The notes under the pieces: generated by a model
What the model saw: only the letters and a program-made list of their open reading frames with translations
What the model was told of the DNA's origin: nothing
Database searches by the model: none
Assembly: GCA_037893245.1 (NCBI GenBank)
Contig: JBAIAA010000510.1
Coordinates: 744,001-808,000, forward strand
Length of the DNA: 64,000 bases
Source of the DNA: Crossaster papposus
Taxonomy: Eukaryota; Echinodermata; Asteroidea; Velatida; Solasteridae
Direction of reading: 5' to 3'
Program-made: the position numbers and the translations under genes
Shown here: piece after piece, positions 45,624-57,685 of the stretch
Layout: every line of letters starts with the position of its first letter
How positions within the stretch are numbered: position 1 is the first letter of the stretch

Positions 45624-45928
45624 TCAAGGTTAATAAACAAATACACCAACACTTTTTCTCATTTATTATTGATATTTAGCTTTACAAATAAAAGGCATGA
45701 GAGTGGTCTGAAGCCCAGATATTCTGTTTACGAATCTATAAATTCGTGTTTTTCAACTTTAACAATAATTGGCACGAGAGGTATTCGAACCCTCTAGCTT
45801 CTGTTCTCGAGATAGTCGACTTACAACTTGGCCACAGCTCCTCGCCGTTAATGAACTCATAAATGAACACTTTCTAATATCAAGTCGTTGTAATTCATGT
45901 TATTCAGCTTAAAATGGTTTTAAAAACC

Positions 45929-46000
45929 AGGCGCGAGAGGGGTTCGAACCCTCGATCTTCTGTTTACGAAACAGACGCCTTACCACTTGGCCACCGAGCC
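45929..46000 (-). tRNA. tRNA-Thr(CGT)
   Basis: T4-C69 acceptor mismatch. Confidence 0.78.
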
Positions 46001-46288
46001 TCAAGGTTAATAAACGAATACATCAACACTTTTTCTCATTAATTATTAATATTTAGCATTACAAATAAAAGGCATCAGATATTCTGTTTACGAATCTATA
46101 AATTCGTGTAATTCAACTTTAACAATAATTGGCACGAGAGGGATTCGAACCCTTTATATTCTGTTCACGAGATAGTCGACTTACAACTTGGCCACAGCTC
46201 CTCGCCGTTTATGAACTCATAAATGAACACTTTCTAATATCAAGTCGTTGTAATTCATGTTATTCAGCTTAAAATGGTTTTAAAAAGA

Positions 46289-46360
46289 AGGCGCGATAGG
46301 AGTTCGAACCCTTGATCTTATGTTTACGAAACAGACGCCTTACCACTTGGCCACCGCGCC
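46289..46360 (-). pseudogene. damaged tRNA-Thr(CGT)
   Basis: Anticodon and T-stem lesions as at 18759, but with the consensus 5' end. Confidence 0.65.
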
Positions 46361-46665
46361 TCAAGGTTAATAAACAAATACACCAACAGTTTGTCTCATT
46401 AATTATTGATATTTAGCATTACAAATAAAAGGCATGAGAGTGGTCTGAAGCCCAGATATTCTGTTTACAAATCTATAAATTCGTGTTATTCAACTTTAAC
46501 AATAATTGGCACGAGAGGTATTCGAACCATCTAGCTTCTGTTCACGAGATAGACGACTTACAACGTGGCCACAGCTCCTCGACGTAAATGTGCTCATAAA
46601 TTAACACTTTCTAATATCAAGTCGTTGTAATTCATGTTATTCAGCTTAAAATTGTTTTAAAAACA

Positions 46666-46737
46666 AGGCGCGAGAGGGGTTCGAACCCTCGATCTTCTGT
46701 TTACGAAACAGACGCCTTACCACTTGGCCACCGCGCC
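46666..46737 (-). tRNA. tRNA-Thr(CGT)
   Basis: Consensus; T5 trailer. Confidence 0.92.
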
Positions 46738-47042
46738 TCAAGGTTAATAAACGAATACATCAACACTTTTTTTAATTATTTCATCATATTTAGCATTACA
46801 AATAAAAGGCATGAGAGTGGTCTGAAGCCCAGATATTCTGTTTACGAATCTATAAATTCGTGTTATTCAGCTTTAACAATAATTGGCACGAGAGGGATTC
46901 GAACCCTCTAGCTTCTGTTCACGAGATAGACGACTTACAACTTGGCCACAGCTCCTCGCCGTTAATTAGCTCATACATGAACACTTTCTAAAAGCAAGTT
47001 CTTGTAATGCATGTTAATTAGCTTTAAATTGTTTTAAAAACA

Positions 47043-47114
47043 AGGCGCGAGAGGGGTTCGAACCCTCGATCTTCTGTTTACGAAACAGACGCCTTACCAC
47101 TTGGCCACCGCGCC
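47043..47114 (-). tRNA. tRNA-Thr(CGT)
   Basis: Consensus; T5 trailer. Confidence 0.92.
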
Positions 47115-47417
47115 TCAAAGTATATACAAATACATCAACACTTTTTCTCATTAATTATTGATATTTAGCATTACAAATAAAAGGCATGATAGTGGTCTGA
47201 AGCCCAGATATTCTGTTTACGAATCTATAAATTTGTGTTATTCAAATTTAACAATAATTGGCAAGAGAGGGATTCGAACCCTTTAGCTTCTGTTCACGAG
47301 ATAGTCGACTTAAAAATTGGCCACAGCTCTTCGCCGTTAATGAACTCATAAATTAACACTTTCTAATATCAAGTCGTTGTAATTCATGTTATTCAGCTTT
47401 AAATGGTTTTAAAAACC

Positions 47418-47489
47418 AGGCGCGAGAGGAGTTCGAACCCTCGAACTTCTGTTTACAAAACAGACGCCTTACCACTTGGCCACCGCGCC
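47418..47489 (-). tRNA. tRNA-Thr(TGT)
   Basis: Variable loop AGTTC and a G53-T61 wobble; T5 trailer. Confidence 0.88.
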
Positions 47490-47794
47490 TCAAGGTTAAT
47501 AAACAAAGACACCAACACTTTTTCTCATTAATTATTGATATTTAGCATTACAAATAAAAGGCATGAGAGTGGTCTGAAGCCCAGATATTCTGTTTACAAA
47601 TCTATAAATTTGTGTTATTCAAATTTAACAATAATTGGCACGAGAGGTATTCGAACCCTCTAGCTTCTGTTCATGAGATAGAAGACTTACAACTTGGCCA
47701 CAGCTCCTCGCCGTTAATTAACTCATACATGAACACTTTCTAAAAGCAAGTTCTTGTAATTCATGTTAATTAGCTTAAAATGGTTTTAAAAACA

Positions 47795-47866
47795 AGGCGC
47801 GAGAGGGGTTCGAACCCTCGATCTTCTGTTTACGAAATAGACGCCTTACCACTTGGCCACTGCGCC
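47795..47866 (-). tRNA. tRNA-Thr(CGT)
   Basis: A30-C40 in the anticodon stem and A6-C67 in the acceptor. Confidence 0.72.
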
Positions 47867-48170
47867 TCAAAGTTAATATACAAATACATCAACACTTTTT
47901 CTCATAATTATTGATATTTAGCATTACAAATAAAAGGCATGAGAGTGGTCTGAAGCCCAGATATTCTGTTTACAAATCTATAAATTTGTGTTATTCAAAT
48001 TTAACAATAATTGGCACGAGAGGTATTCGAACCATTTAGCTTCTGTTCACGAGATAGAAGACTTACAACTTGGCCACAGCTCCTCGCCGTTAATTAACTC
48101 ATACATGAACACTTTCTAAAAGCAAGTTCTTGTAATTCATGTTAATTAGCTTAAAATGGTTTTAAAAACA

Positions 48171-48242
48171 AGGCGCGAGAGGGGTTCGAACCCTCGATCT
48201 TCTGTTTACGAAACAGACGCCTTACCACTTGGCCACCGCGCC
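48171..48242 (-). tRNA. tRNA-Thr(CGT)
   Basis: Consensus; T5 trailer. Confidence 0.92.
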
Positions 48243-48548
48243 TCAAGGTTAATAAACGAATACATCAACACTTTTTCTAATTAATTCATCATATTTAGCA
48301 TTACAAATAAAAGGCATGAGAGTGGTCTGAAGCCCAGATATTCTGTTTACGAATCTATAAATTTGTGTTATTCAAATTTAACAATAATTGGCACGAGAGG
48401 TATTCGAACCATTTAGCTTCTGTTCACGAGATAGACGACTTACAACGTAGCCACAGCTCTTCGACGTAAATGTACTCATAAATGAACAGGATCTAATATC
48501 AAGTCGTTGTAATTCATGTTATTCAGCTTAAAAGGGTTTTAAAACACA

Positions 48549-48620
48549 AGGCGCAAGAGGAGTTCGAACCCTTGATCTTCTGTTTACGAAACAGACGCCT
48601 TACTACTTGGCCACCGCGCC
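48549..48620 (-). tRNA. tRNA-Thr(CGT), variant V
   Basis: Variant V. Confidence 0.7.
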
Positions 48621-48925
48621 TCAAGCTTGATAAACGAATACCTCAAAAGTGTTTCTAATTATTTCATCATATTTAGCATTACAAATAAAAGGCATGAGAG
48701 TGGTCTGAAGCCCAGATATTCTGTTTACGAATCTATCAATTCGTGTTATTCAGCTTTAACAATAATTGGCACGAGAGGAATTAGAACCCTCTAGCTTCTG
48801 TTCACGAGATAGACGACTTACAACGTGGCCACAGCTCCTCGACGTAAATGTGCTCATAAATTAACACTTTCTAATATCAAGTCGTTGTAATTCATGTTAT
48901 TCAGCTTAAAATGGTTTTAAAAACA

Positions 48926-48997
48926 AGGCACGAGAGGGGTTCGAACCCTCGATCTTCTGTTTACGAAACAGACGCCTTACCACTTGGCCACCGCGCC
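48926..48997 (-). tRNA. tRNA-Thr(CGT)
   Basis: Acceptor 3' side TCGTGCC as in D copies (G4-T69 wobble), a small conversion tract. Confidence 0.9.
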
Positions 48998-49302
48998 TCA
49001 AGGTTAATAAACAAATACATCAACACTTTTTCTCATTAATTATTAATATTTAGCATTACAAATAAAAGGCATGAGAGTGGTCTGAAGCCCAGATATTCTG
49101 TTTACGAATCTATAAATTCGTGTTATTCAACTTTAACAATAATTGGCACGAGAGGGATTCGAACCCTTTAGCTTCTGTTCACGAGATAGTCGACTTACAA
49201 CTTGGCCACAACTCCTCGCCGTTAATGAACTCATACATGAACACTTTCTAAAAGCAAGTTCTTGTAATTCATGTTATTCAGCTTTAAATGGTTTTAAAAA
49301 CC

Positions 49303-49374
49303 AGGCGCGAGAGGGGTTCGAACCCTCGATCTTCTGTTTACGAAACAGACGCCTTACCACTTGGCCACCGCGCC
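49303..49374 (-). tRNA. tRNA-Thr(CGT)
   Basis: Consensus; T5 trailer. Confidence 0.92.
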
Positions 49375-49679
49375 TCAAGGTTAATAAACGAATACATCAA
49401 CACTTTTTCTAATTAATTCATCATATTTAGCATTACAAATAAAAGGCATGAGAGTGGTCTGAAGCCCAGATATTCTGTTTACAAATCTATAAATTCGTGT
49501 TATTCAACTTTAACAATAATTGGCACGAGAGGTATTCGAACCCTCTAGCTTCTGTTCACGAGATAGAAGACTTACAACTTGGCCACAGCTCCTCGCCGTT
49601 AATTAACTCATACATGAACACTTTCTAAAAGCAAGTTCTTGTAATTCATGTTAATTAGCTTAAAATGGTTTTAAAAACA

Positions 49680-49751
49680 AGGCGCGAGAGGGGTTCGAAC
49701 CCTCGATCTTCTGTTTACGAAACAGACGCCTTACCACTTGGCCACCGCGCC
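49680..49751 (-). tRNA. tRNA-Thr(CGT)
   Basis: Consensus; T5 trailer. Confidence 0.92.
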
Positions 49752-50056
49752 TCAAGGTTAATAAACGAATACATCAACACTTTTTCTAATTAATTCATCA
49801 TATTTAGCATTACAAATAAAAGGCATGAGAGTGGTCTGAAGCCCAGATATTCTGTTTACAAATCTATAAATTCGTGTTATTCAACTTTAACAATAATTGG
49901 CACGAGAGGTATTCGAACCCTCTAGCTTCTGTTCACGAGATAGAAGACTTACAACGTGGCCACAGCTCCTCGACGTAAATGTGCTCATAAATTAACACTT
50001 TCTAATATCAAGTTCTTGTAATTCATGTTATTCAGCTTAAAATGGTTTTAAAAACA

Positions 50057-50128
50057 AGGCGCGAGAGGGGTTCGAACCCTCGATCTTCTGTTTACGAAAC
50101 AGACGCCTTACCACTTGGCCACCGCGCC
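50057..50128 (-). tRNA. tRNA-Thr(CGT)
   Basis: Consensus; T5 trailer. Confidence 0.92.
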
Positions 50129-50433
50129 TCAAGGTTAATAAACGAATACATCAACACTTTTTCTCATTAATTATTAATATTTAGCATTACAAATAAAAGG
50201 CATGAGAGTGGTCTGAAGCCCACATATTCTGTTTACGAATCTATAAATTCGTGTTATTCAACTTTAACAATAATTGGCACGAGAGGGATTCGAACCCTTT
50301 AGCTTCTGTTCACGAGATAGTCGACTTACAACTTGGCCACAACTCCTCGCCGTTAATGAACTCATACATGAACACTTTCTAAAAGCAAGTTCTTGTAATT
50401 CATGTTAATTAGCTTAAAATTGTTTTAAAAACA

Positions 50434-50505
50434 AGGCGCGAGAGGGGTTCGAACCCTCGATCTTCTGTTTACGAAATAGACGCCTTACCACTTGGCCACT
50501 GCGCC
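50434..50505 (-). tRNA. tRNA-Thr(CGT)
   Basis: A30-C40 and A6-C67, as at 47795. Confidence 0.72.
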
Positions 50506-50808
50506 TCAAAGTTAATATACAAATACATCAACACTTTTTCTCATAATTATTGATATTTAGCATTACAAATAAAAGGCATGAGAGTGGTCTGAGGCCCAGA
50601 TATTCTGTTTACAAATCTATAAATTCGTGTTATTCAACTTTAACAATAATTGGCACGAGAGGGATTCGAACCCTTTAGCTTCTGTTCACGAGATAGTCGA
50701 CTTACAACTTGGCCACAGCTTTTCGCGTTAATGAACTCATAAATGAACACTTTCTAATATCAAGTCGTTGTAATTCATGTTATTCAGCTTTAAATGGTTT
50801 TAAAAACC

Positions 50809-50880
50809 AGGCGCGAGAGGGGTTCGAACCCTCGATCTTCTGTTTACGAAACAGACGCCTTACCACTTGGCCACCGCGCC
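50809..50880 (-). tRNA. tRNA-Thr(CGT)
   Basis: Consensus; T5 trailer. Confidence 0.92.
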
Positions 50881-51185
50881 TCAAGGTTAATAAACGAATA
50901 CATCAACACTTTTTCTAATTAATTCATCATATTTAGCATTACAAATAAAAGGCATGAGAGTGGTCTGAAGCCCAGATATTCTGTTTACAAATCTATAAGT
51001 TCGTGTTATTCAACTTTAACAATAATTGGCACGAGAGGTATTCGAACCCTCTAGCTTCTGTTTACGAGATAGAAGACTTACAACTTGGCCACAGCTCCTC
51101 GCCGTTAATTAACTCATACATGAACACTTTCTAAAAGCAAGTTCTTGTAATTCATGTTAATTAGCTTAAAATGGTTTTAAAAACA

Positions 51186-51257
51186 AGGCGCGAGAGGGGT
51201 TCGAACCCTCGATCTTCTGTTTACGAAACAGACGCCTTACCACTTGGCCACCGCGCC
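51186..51257 (-). tRNA. tRNA-Thr(CGT)
   Basis: Consensus; T5 trailer. Confidence 0.92.
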
Positions 51258-51569
51258 TCAAGGTTAATAAACGAATACATCAACACTTTTTCTAATTAAT
51301 TCATCATATTTAGCATTACAAATAAAAGGCATGAGAGTGGTCTGAAGCCCAGATATTCTGTTTACGAATCTATAAATTTGTGTTATTCAAATTTAACAAT
51401 AATTGGCACGAGAGGTATTCGAACCATTTAGCTTCTGTTCACGAGATAGACGACTTACATGTACAACGTAGCCACAGCTCTTCGACGTAAATGTACTCAT
51501 AAATGAACAGGATCTAATATCAAGTCGTTGTAATTCATGTTATTCAGCTTAAAAGGGTTTTAAAACACA

Positions 51570-51641
51570 AGGCGCAAGAGGAGTTCGAACCCTTGATCTT
51601 CTGTTTACGAAACAGACGCCTTACTACTTGGCCACCGCGCC
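51570..51641 (-). tRNA. tRNA-Thr(CGT), variant V
   Basis: Variant V; the D copy beside it carries a small ACATGT-like insertion, as does the one near 20920. Confidence 0.7.
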
Positions 51642-51946
51642 TCAAGGTTAATAAACGAATACATCAACACTTTTTCTCATTAATTATTAATATTTAGCAT
51701 TACAAATAAAAGGCATGAGAGTGGTCTGAAGCCCAGATATTCTGTTTACAAATCTATAAATTCGTGTTATTCAACTTTAACAATAATTGGCACGAGAGGT
51801 ATTCGAACCCTCTAGCTTCTGTTCACGAGATAGACGACTTACAACTTGGCCACAGCTCTTCGCCGTTAATTAACTAATACATGAACACTTTATAAAAGCA
51901 AGTTCTTGTAATTCATGTTAATTAGCTTTAAATTGTTTTAAAAACA

Positions 51947-52018
51947 AGGCGCGAGAGGGGTTCGAACCCTCGATCTTCTGTTTACGAAACAGACGCCTTA
52001 CCACTTGGCCACCGCGCC
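51947..52018 (-). tRNA. tRNA-Thr(CGT)
   Basis: Consensus; T5 trailer. Confidence 0.92.
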
Positions 52019-52323
52019 TCAAAGTTAATATACAAATACATCAACACTTTTTCTCATTAATTATTGATATTTAGCATTACAAATAAAAGGCATGAGAGTG
52101 GTCTGAAGCCCAGATATTCTGTTTACGAATCTATAAATTCGTGTTATTCAACTTTAACAATAATTGGCACGAGAGGGATTCGAACCCTTTAGCTTCTGTT
52201 CACGAGATAGTCGACTTACAACTTGGCCACAACTCCTCGCCGTTAATGAACTCATACATGAACACTTTCTAAAAGCAAGTTCTTGTAATTCATGTTAATT
52301 AGCTTAAAACTGTTTTAAAAACA

Positions 52324-52395
52324 AGGCGCGAGAGGGGTTCGAACCCTCGATCTTCTGTTTACGAAACAGACGCCTTACCACTTGGCCACCGCGCC
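52324..52395 (-). tRNA. tRNA-Thr(CGT)
   Basis: Consensus; T5 trailer. Confidence 0.92.
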
Positions 52396-52700
52396 TCAAG
52401 GTTAATAAACGAATACATCAACACTTTTTCTAATTAATTCATCATATTTAGCATTACAAATAAAAGGCATGAGAGTGGTCTGAAGCCCAGATATTCTGTT
52501 TACGAATCTATAAATTTGTGTTATTCAAATTTAACAATAATTGGCACGAGAGGTATTCGAACCATTTAGCTTCTGTTCACGAGATAGACGACTTACAACG
52601 TAGCCACAGCTCTTCGACGTAAATGTACTCATAAATGAACAGGATCTAATATCAAGTCGTTGTAATTCATGTTATTCAGCTTTAAATGGTTTTAAAAACC

Positions 52701-52772
52701 AGGCGTGAGAGGGGTTCGAACCCTCGATCTTCTGTTTACGAAACAGACGCCTTACCACTTGGCCACCGCGCC
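52701..52772 (-). tRNA. tRNA-Thr(CGT)
   Basis: C5-A68 acceptor mismatch. Confidence 0.8.
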
Positions 52773-53077
52773 TCAAGGTTAATAGACGAATACATCAACA
52801 CTTTTTCTAATTATTTCATCATATTTAGCATTACAAATAAAAGGCATGAGAGTGGTCTGAAGCCCAGATATTCTGTTTACAAATCTATAAATTTGTGTTA
52901 TTCAACTTTAACAATAATAGGCACGAGAGGTATTCGAACCCTCTAGCTTCTGTTCACGAGATAGACGACTTACAACTTGGCCACAGCTCCTCGCCGTTAA
53001 TGAACTCATACATGAACACTTTCTAATATCAAGTCGTTGTAATTCATGTTATTCAGCTTTAAATGGTTTTAAAAACC

Positions 53078-53149
53078 AGGCGTGAGAGGGGTTCGAACCC
53101 TCGATCTTCTGTTTACGAAACAGACGCCTTACCACTTGGCCACCGCGCC
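53078..53149 (-). tRNA. tRNA-Thr(CGT)
   Basis: C5-A68 acceptor mismatch, as in the previous unit. Confidence 0.8.
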
Positions 53150-53454
53150 TCAAGGTTAATAGACGAATACATCAACACTTTTTCTAATTATTTCATCATA
53201 TTTAGCATTACAAATAAAAGGCATGAGAGTGGTCTGAAGCCCAGATATTCTGTTTACAAATCTATAAATTCGTGTTATTCAACTTTAACAATAATAGGCA
53301 CGAGAGGTATTCGAACCCTCTAGCTTCTGTTCACGAGATAGACGACTTACAACTTGGCCACAGCTCCTCGCCGTTAATGAACTCATACATGAACACTTTC
53401 TAAAAGCAAGTTCTTGTAATTCATGTTAATTAGCTTAAAATTGTTTTAAAAACA

Positions 53455-53526
53455 AGGCGCGAGAGGGGTTCGAACCCTCGATCTTCTGTTTACGAAACAG
53501 ACGCCTTACCACTTGGCCACCGCGCC
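53455..53526 (-). tRNA. tRNA-Thr(CGT)
   Basis: Consensus; T5 trailer. Confidence 0.92.
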
Positions 53527-53830
53527 TCAAGGTTAATAAACAAATACATCAACACTTTTTCTCATTAATTATTAATATTTAGCATAACAAATAAAAGGCA
53601 TCAGAGTGGTCTGAAGCCCAGATATTCTGTTTACGAATCTATGAATTCGTGTTATTCAACTTTAACAATAATTGGCACGAGAGGTATACGAACCCCCTAG
53701 ATTCTGTTCACGAGATAGACGACTTACAACTTGGCCACAGCTCCTCGCCGTTAATGAACTGATACATGAACACTTTCTAAAAGGAAGTTCTTGTAATTCA
53801 TGTTAATTAGCTTAAATTGTTTTTAAAAAA

Positions 53831-53902
53831 AGGCGCGAGAGGTGTTCGAACCCTCGATCTTCTGTTTACGAAACAGACGCCTTACCACTTGGCCACCGCG
53901 CC
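53831..53902 (-). tRNA. tRNA-Thr(CGT)
   Basis: G53-A61 mismatch; strong T7 run at the 3' end (including the discriminator). Confidence 0.82.
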
Positions 53903-54207
53903 TCAAGGTTAATAAGCAAATACACCAACACTTTTTCTCATTAATTATTGATATTTAGCATTACAAATAAAAGGCATGAGAATGGTCTGAAGCCCAGATA
54001 TTCTGTTTACGAATCTATAAATTCGTGTTATTCAACTTTAACAATAATTGGCACGAGAGGTATTCGAACCCTCTAGCTTCTGTTCTCGAGATAGACGACT
54101 TACAACTTGGCCACAGCTCCTCGCCTTTAATGAACTAATACATGAACACTTTCTAAAAGCAAGTTCTTGTAATTCATGTTAATTAGCTTAAAATTGTTTT
54201 AAAAACA

Positions 54208-54279
54208 AGGCGCGAGAGGGGTTCGAACCCTCGATCTTCTGTTTACGAAACAGACGCCTTACCACTAGGCCACCGCGCC
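54208..54279 (-). tRNA. tRNA-Thr(CGT)
   Basis: A14 replaced by T in the D loop, a normally invariant base and part of the A box. Confidence 0.8.
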
Positions 54280-54584
54280 TCAAGGTTAATAAACGAATAC
54301 ATCAACACTTTTTCTCATTAATTATTAATATTTAGCATTACAAATAAAAGGCATCAGAGGGTTCTGAAGCCCAGATATTCTGTTTACGAATCTATGAATT
54401 CGTGTTATTCAACTTTAACAATAATTGGCACGAGAGGGATTCGAACCCTTTAGCTTCTGTTCACGAGATAGTCGACTTACAACTTGGCCACAGCTACTCG
54501 CCGTTAATGAACTCATAAATGAATACTTTCTAATATCAAGTCGTTGTAATTCATGTTATTCAGCTTAAAATGGTTTTAAAAACC

Positions 54585-54656
54585 AGGCGCGAGAAGGGTT
54601 CGAACCCTCGATCTTCTGTTTACGAAACAGACGCCTTACCACTTGGCCACCGCGCC
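54585..54656 (-). tRNA. tRNA-Thr(CGT)
   Basis: G51-T63 wobble in the T stem; T5 trailer. Confidence 0.88.
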
Positions 54657-54961
54657 TCAAGGTTAATAAACGAATACATCAACACTTTTTCTAATTATTT
54701 CATCATATTTAGCATTACAAATAAAAGTCATGAGAGTGGTCTGAAGCCCAGATATTCTGTTTACAAATCTATAAATTCGTGTTATTCAACTTTAACAATA
54801 ATTGGCACGAGAGGTATTCGAACCCTCTAGCTTCTGTTAACGAGATAGACGACTTACAACTTGGCCACAGCTCCTCGCCGTTAACGAACTCATACATGAA
54901 CACTTTCTAAAAGCAAGTTCTTGTAATTCATGTTAATTAGCTTAAAATTGTTTTAAAAACA

Positions 54962-55033
54962 AGGCGCGAGAGGGGTTCGAACCCTCGATCTTCTGTTTAC
55001 GAAACAGACGCCTTACCACTTGGCCACCGCGCC
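54962..55033 (-). tRNA. tRNA-Thr(CGT)
   Basis: Consensus; T5 trailer. Last T gene before the LTR. Confidence 0.92.
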
Positions 55034-55315
55034 TCAAGGTTAATAAACAAATACATCAACACTTTTTCTCATTAATTATTGATATTTAGCATTACAAATA
55101 AAAGGCATGAGAGTGGTCTAAAGCCCAGATATTCTGTTTACGAATCTATAAATTCGTATTATTTAACTTTAACAATAATTGGCACGAGAGGTATTCGAAC
55201 CCTCTAGCTTCTGTTCACGAGATAGACGACTTACAACTTGGCCACAGCTCATCGCCGTTAATGAACTCATAAATGAACACTTTCTAAAAGCAGAGCTCCT
55301 CGCCGTTAATGAACT

Positions 55316-55812
55316 TGTGGGAAATTATGCGGTCTCCACAATAGTCTTGATCCGAAAGATTAACTCACCAAGCAAGTTGCGAAGTCCGTGGCACCAGGCA
55401 CGTGGTCCGTGTGGTAGCGTGCACCGGGGGTGTTCTGGCCCGCGAGCACGGGGCCGATTCACGGCGAGTGTTTGCTTGAGTTCCCGCTAACGACAGTTAG
55501 TGCAATAATGGCTGGCGTAGACTAGTTCAAAAATGCACACGACGAAAAGTAATCACACTTAACAGTAGTAACAGGCAAAAACTTGGCACAAAAAGGTAAA
55601 TATAACACAACAAAACTAGCGACGACCGAGGAGATTTTACGCACGAGACACTGGTGTTCCTAGCGACACCCAAGATGTGGTAAAACCGTGTGTTAGTTCG
55701 TGTGCCCAGGTCAGGTAACTCCAACGAACGAAAAAGGTCTCCTATGGCGGGCCGAATGTATCAAAGTTTCTATGGAGGGCCGCATCCACCATTATTAGAA
55801 AGTGTCACTACA
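55316..55812. mobile_element. solo LTR, copy 1 (497 bp)
   Basis: Non-array, GC-richer sequence starting TGTGGGAAATTATGCGG and ending CACTACA, so TG...CA ended. AACT lies on both sides (55312-55315 and 55813-55816) as a 4-bp target-site duplication; removing the insert restores the array word gttaatgaactcatac. No internal retroelement coding is present, as expected for a solo LTR. A 4-bp duplication would suit a Ty3/gypsy-type element. Orientation is not settled. Just left of it the array jumps back from ctaaaagca to gagctcctcg, a separate rearrangement. Confidence 0.75.
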
Positions 55813-55887
55813 AACTCATACATGAACACTTTCTAAAAGCAAGTTCTTGTAATTCATGTTAATTAGCTTAAAATTGTTTTAAAAACA

Positions 55888-55959
55888 AGGCGCGAGAGGG
55901 GTTCGAACCCTCGATCTTCTGTTTACGAAACAGACGCCTTACCACTAGGCCACCACGCC
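55888..55959 (-). tRNA. tRNA-Thr(CGT)
   Basis: T14 in the D loop and T5-G68 wobble in the acceptor. First T gene right of the LTR. Confidence 0.78.
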
Positions 55960-56264
55960 TCAAGGTTAATAAACGAATACATCAACACTTTTTCTAATTA
56001 TTTCATCATATTTAGCATTACAAATAAAAGGCATGAGAGTGGTCTGAAGCCCAGATATTCTGTTTACAAATCTATAAATTCCTGTTATTCAACTTTAACA
56101 ATAATAGGCACGAGAGGTATTCGAACCCTCTAGCTTCTGTTCACGAGATAGACGACTTACAACTTGGCCACAGCTCCTCGCCGTTAATGAACTGATACAT
56201 GAACACTTTCTAAAAGCAAGTTCTTGTAATTCATGTTAATTAGCTTAAAATTGTTTTAAAAACA

Positions 56265-56336
56265 AGGCGCGAGAGGGGTTCGAACCCTCGATCTTCTGTT
56301 TACGAAACAGACGCCTTACCACTTGGCCACCGCGCC
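56265..56336 (-). tRNA. tRNA-Thr(CGT)
   Basis: Consensus; T5 trailer. Confidence 0.92.
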
Positions 56337-56641
56337 TCAAGGTTAATAAACAAATACATCAACACTTTTTCTCATTAATTATTGATATTTAGCATTACAA
56401 ATAAGAGGCATGAGAGTGGTCTGAAGCCCAGATATTCTGTTTACGAATCTATAAATTCGTGTTATTCAACTTCAACAATAATTGGCATGAGAGGTATTCG
56501 AACCCTCTAGCTTCTGTTCACGAGATAGACGACTTACAACTTGGCCACAGCTACTCGCCGTTAATGAACTCATACATGAACACTTTCTAAAAGCAAGTTC
56601 TTGTAATTCATGTTAATTAGCTTAAAATTGTTTTAAAAACA

Positions 56642-56713
56642 AGGCGCGAGAGGGGTTCGAACCCTTGATCTTCTGTTTACGAAACAGACGCCTTACAACT
56701 TGGCCACCGCGCC
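56642..56713 (-). tRNA. tRNA-Thr(CGT)
   Basis: D loop AAGTTGTAA as in D copies and A49-C65 mismatch: partly converted towards the D type. Confidence 0.75.
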
Positions 56714-56859
56714 TCAAGGTTAATAAACAAATACATCAACACTTTTTCTCATTAATTATTAACATTTAGCATAACAAATAAAAGGCATCAGAGTGGTCTG
56801 AAGCCCAGATATTCTGTTTACGAATCTATGAATTCGTGTTATTCAACTTTAACAATAAT

Positions 56860-56931
56860 TGGCACGAGAGGTATTCGAACCCTCGATCTTCTGTTTACGA
56901 AACAGACGCCTTGCCACTTGGCCACCGCGCC
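56860..56931 (-). tRNA. chimeric T/D tRNA-Thr(CGT)
   Basis: The 5' part through the anticodon arm and variable loop is T type, while the 3' end (AATACCTC, TCGTGCC, discriminator A) is D type. The acceptor GGCGCGG/TCGTGCC still pairs (two G-T wobbles); G53-A61 is a mismatch. Only 218 bp from the previous T gene. No T-run trailer. Confidence 0.75.
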
Positions 56932-57236
56932 TCAGGGTTAATAAACAAATACACCAACACTTTTTCTCATTAATTATTGATATTTAGCATTACAAATAAG
57001 AGGCATGAGAGTGGTCTGAAGCCCAGATATTCTGTTTACGAATCTATAAATTCGTGTTATTCAACTTTAACAATAATTGGCACGAGAGGTATTCGAACCC
57101 TCTAGCTTCTGTTCACGAGATAGACGACTTACAACTTGGCCACAGCTCCTCGCCGTTAATGAACTCATACATGAACACTTTCTAAAAGCAAGTTCTTGTA
57201 ATTCATGTTAATTAGCTTAAAATTGTTTTAAAAACA

Positions 57237-57308
57237 AGGCGCGAGAGGGGTTCGAACCCTCGATCTTCTGTTTACGAAACAGACGCCTTACCACTTGGCC
57301 ACCGCGCC
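57237..57308 (-). tRNA. tRNA-Thr(CGT)
   Basis: Consensus; T5 trailer. Confidence 0.92.
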
Positions 57309-57613
57309 TCAAGGTTAATAAACAAATACATCAACACTTTTTCTCATTAATTATTAATATTTAGCATAACAAATAAAAGGCATCAGAGTGGTCTGAAGCC
57401 CAGATATTCTGTTTACGAATCTATGAATTCGTGTTATTCAACTTTAACAATAATTGGCACGAGAGGTATACGAACCCCCTAGATTCTGTTCACGAGATAG
57501 ACGACTTACAACTTGGCCACAGCTACTCGCCGTTAATGAACTCATACATGAACACTTTCTAAAAGCAAGTTCTTGTAATTCATGTTAATTAGCTTAAAAT
57601 TGTTTTAAAAACA

Positions 57614-57685
57614 AGGCGCGAGAGGGGTTCGAACCCTTGATCTTCTGTTTACGAAACAGACGCCTTACAACTTGGCCACCGCGCC
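57614..57685 (-). tRNA. tRNA-Thr(CGT)
   Basis: D-like D loop and A49-C65, as at 56642. Confidence 0.75.

Larger units (their letters stand above)
50300..57363 (-). repeat. right-end segmental duplication, copy 1
   Basis: Matches 58100-64000. Offsets are 7775 bp for units 50434-51186 and 6637 bp for 52701-54962 and the LTR, then 6633 bp. The 1138-bp change equals three units (51570, 51947, 52324) absent from copy 2. Confidence 0.8.

Noticed and set aside
55527-55724. 65-codon minus-strand frame inside the LTR (also 62164-62361)
   Set aside because: Falls within a solo LTR, has no recognised domain, and is duplicated only because the LTR is.
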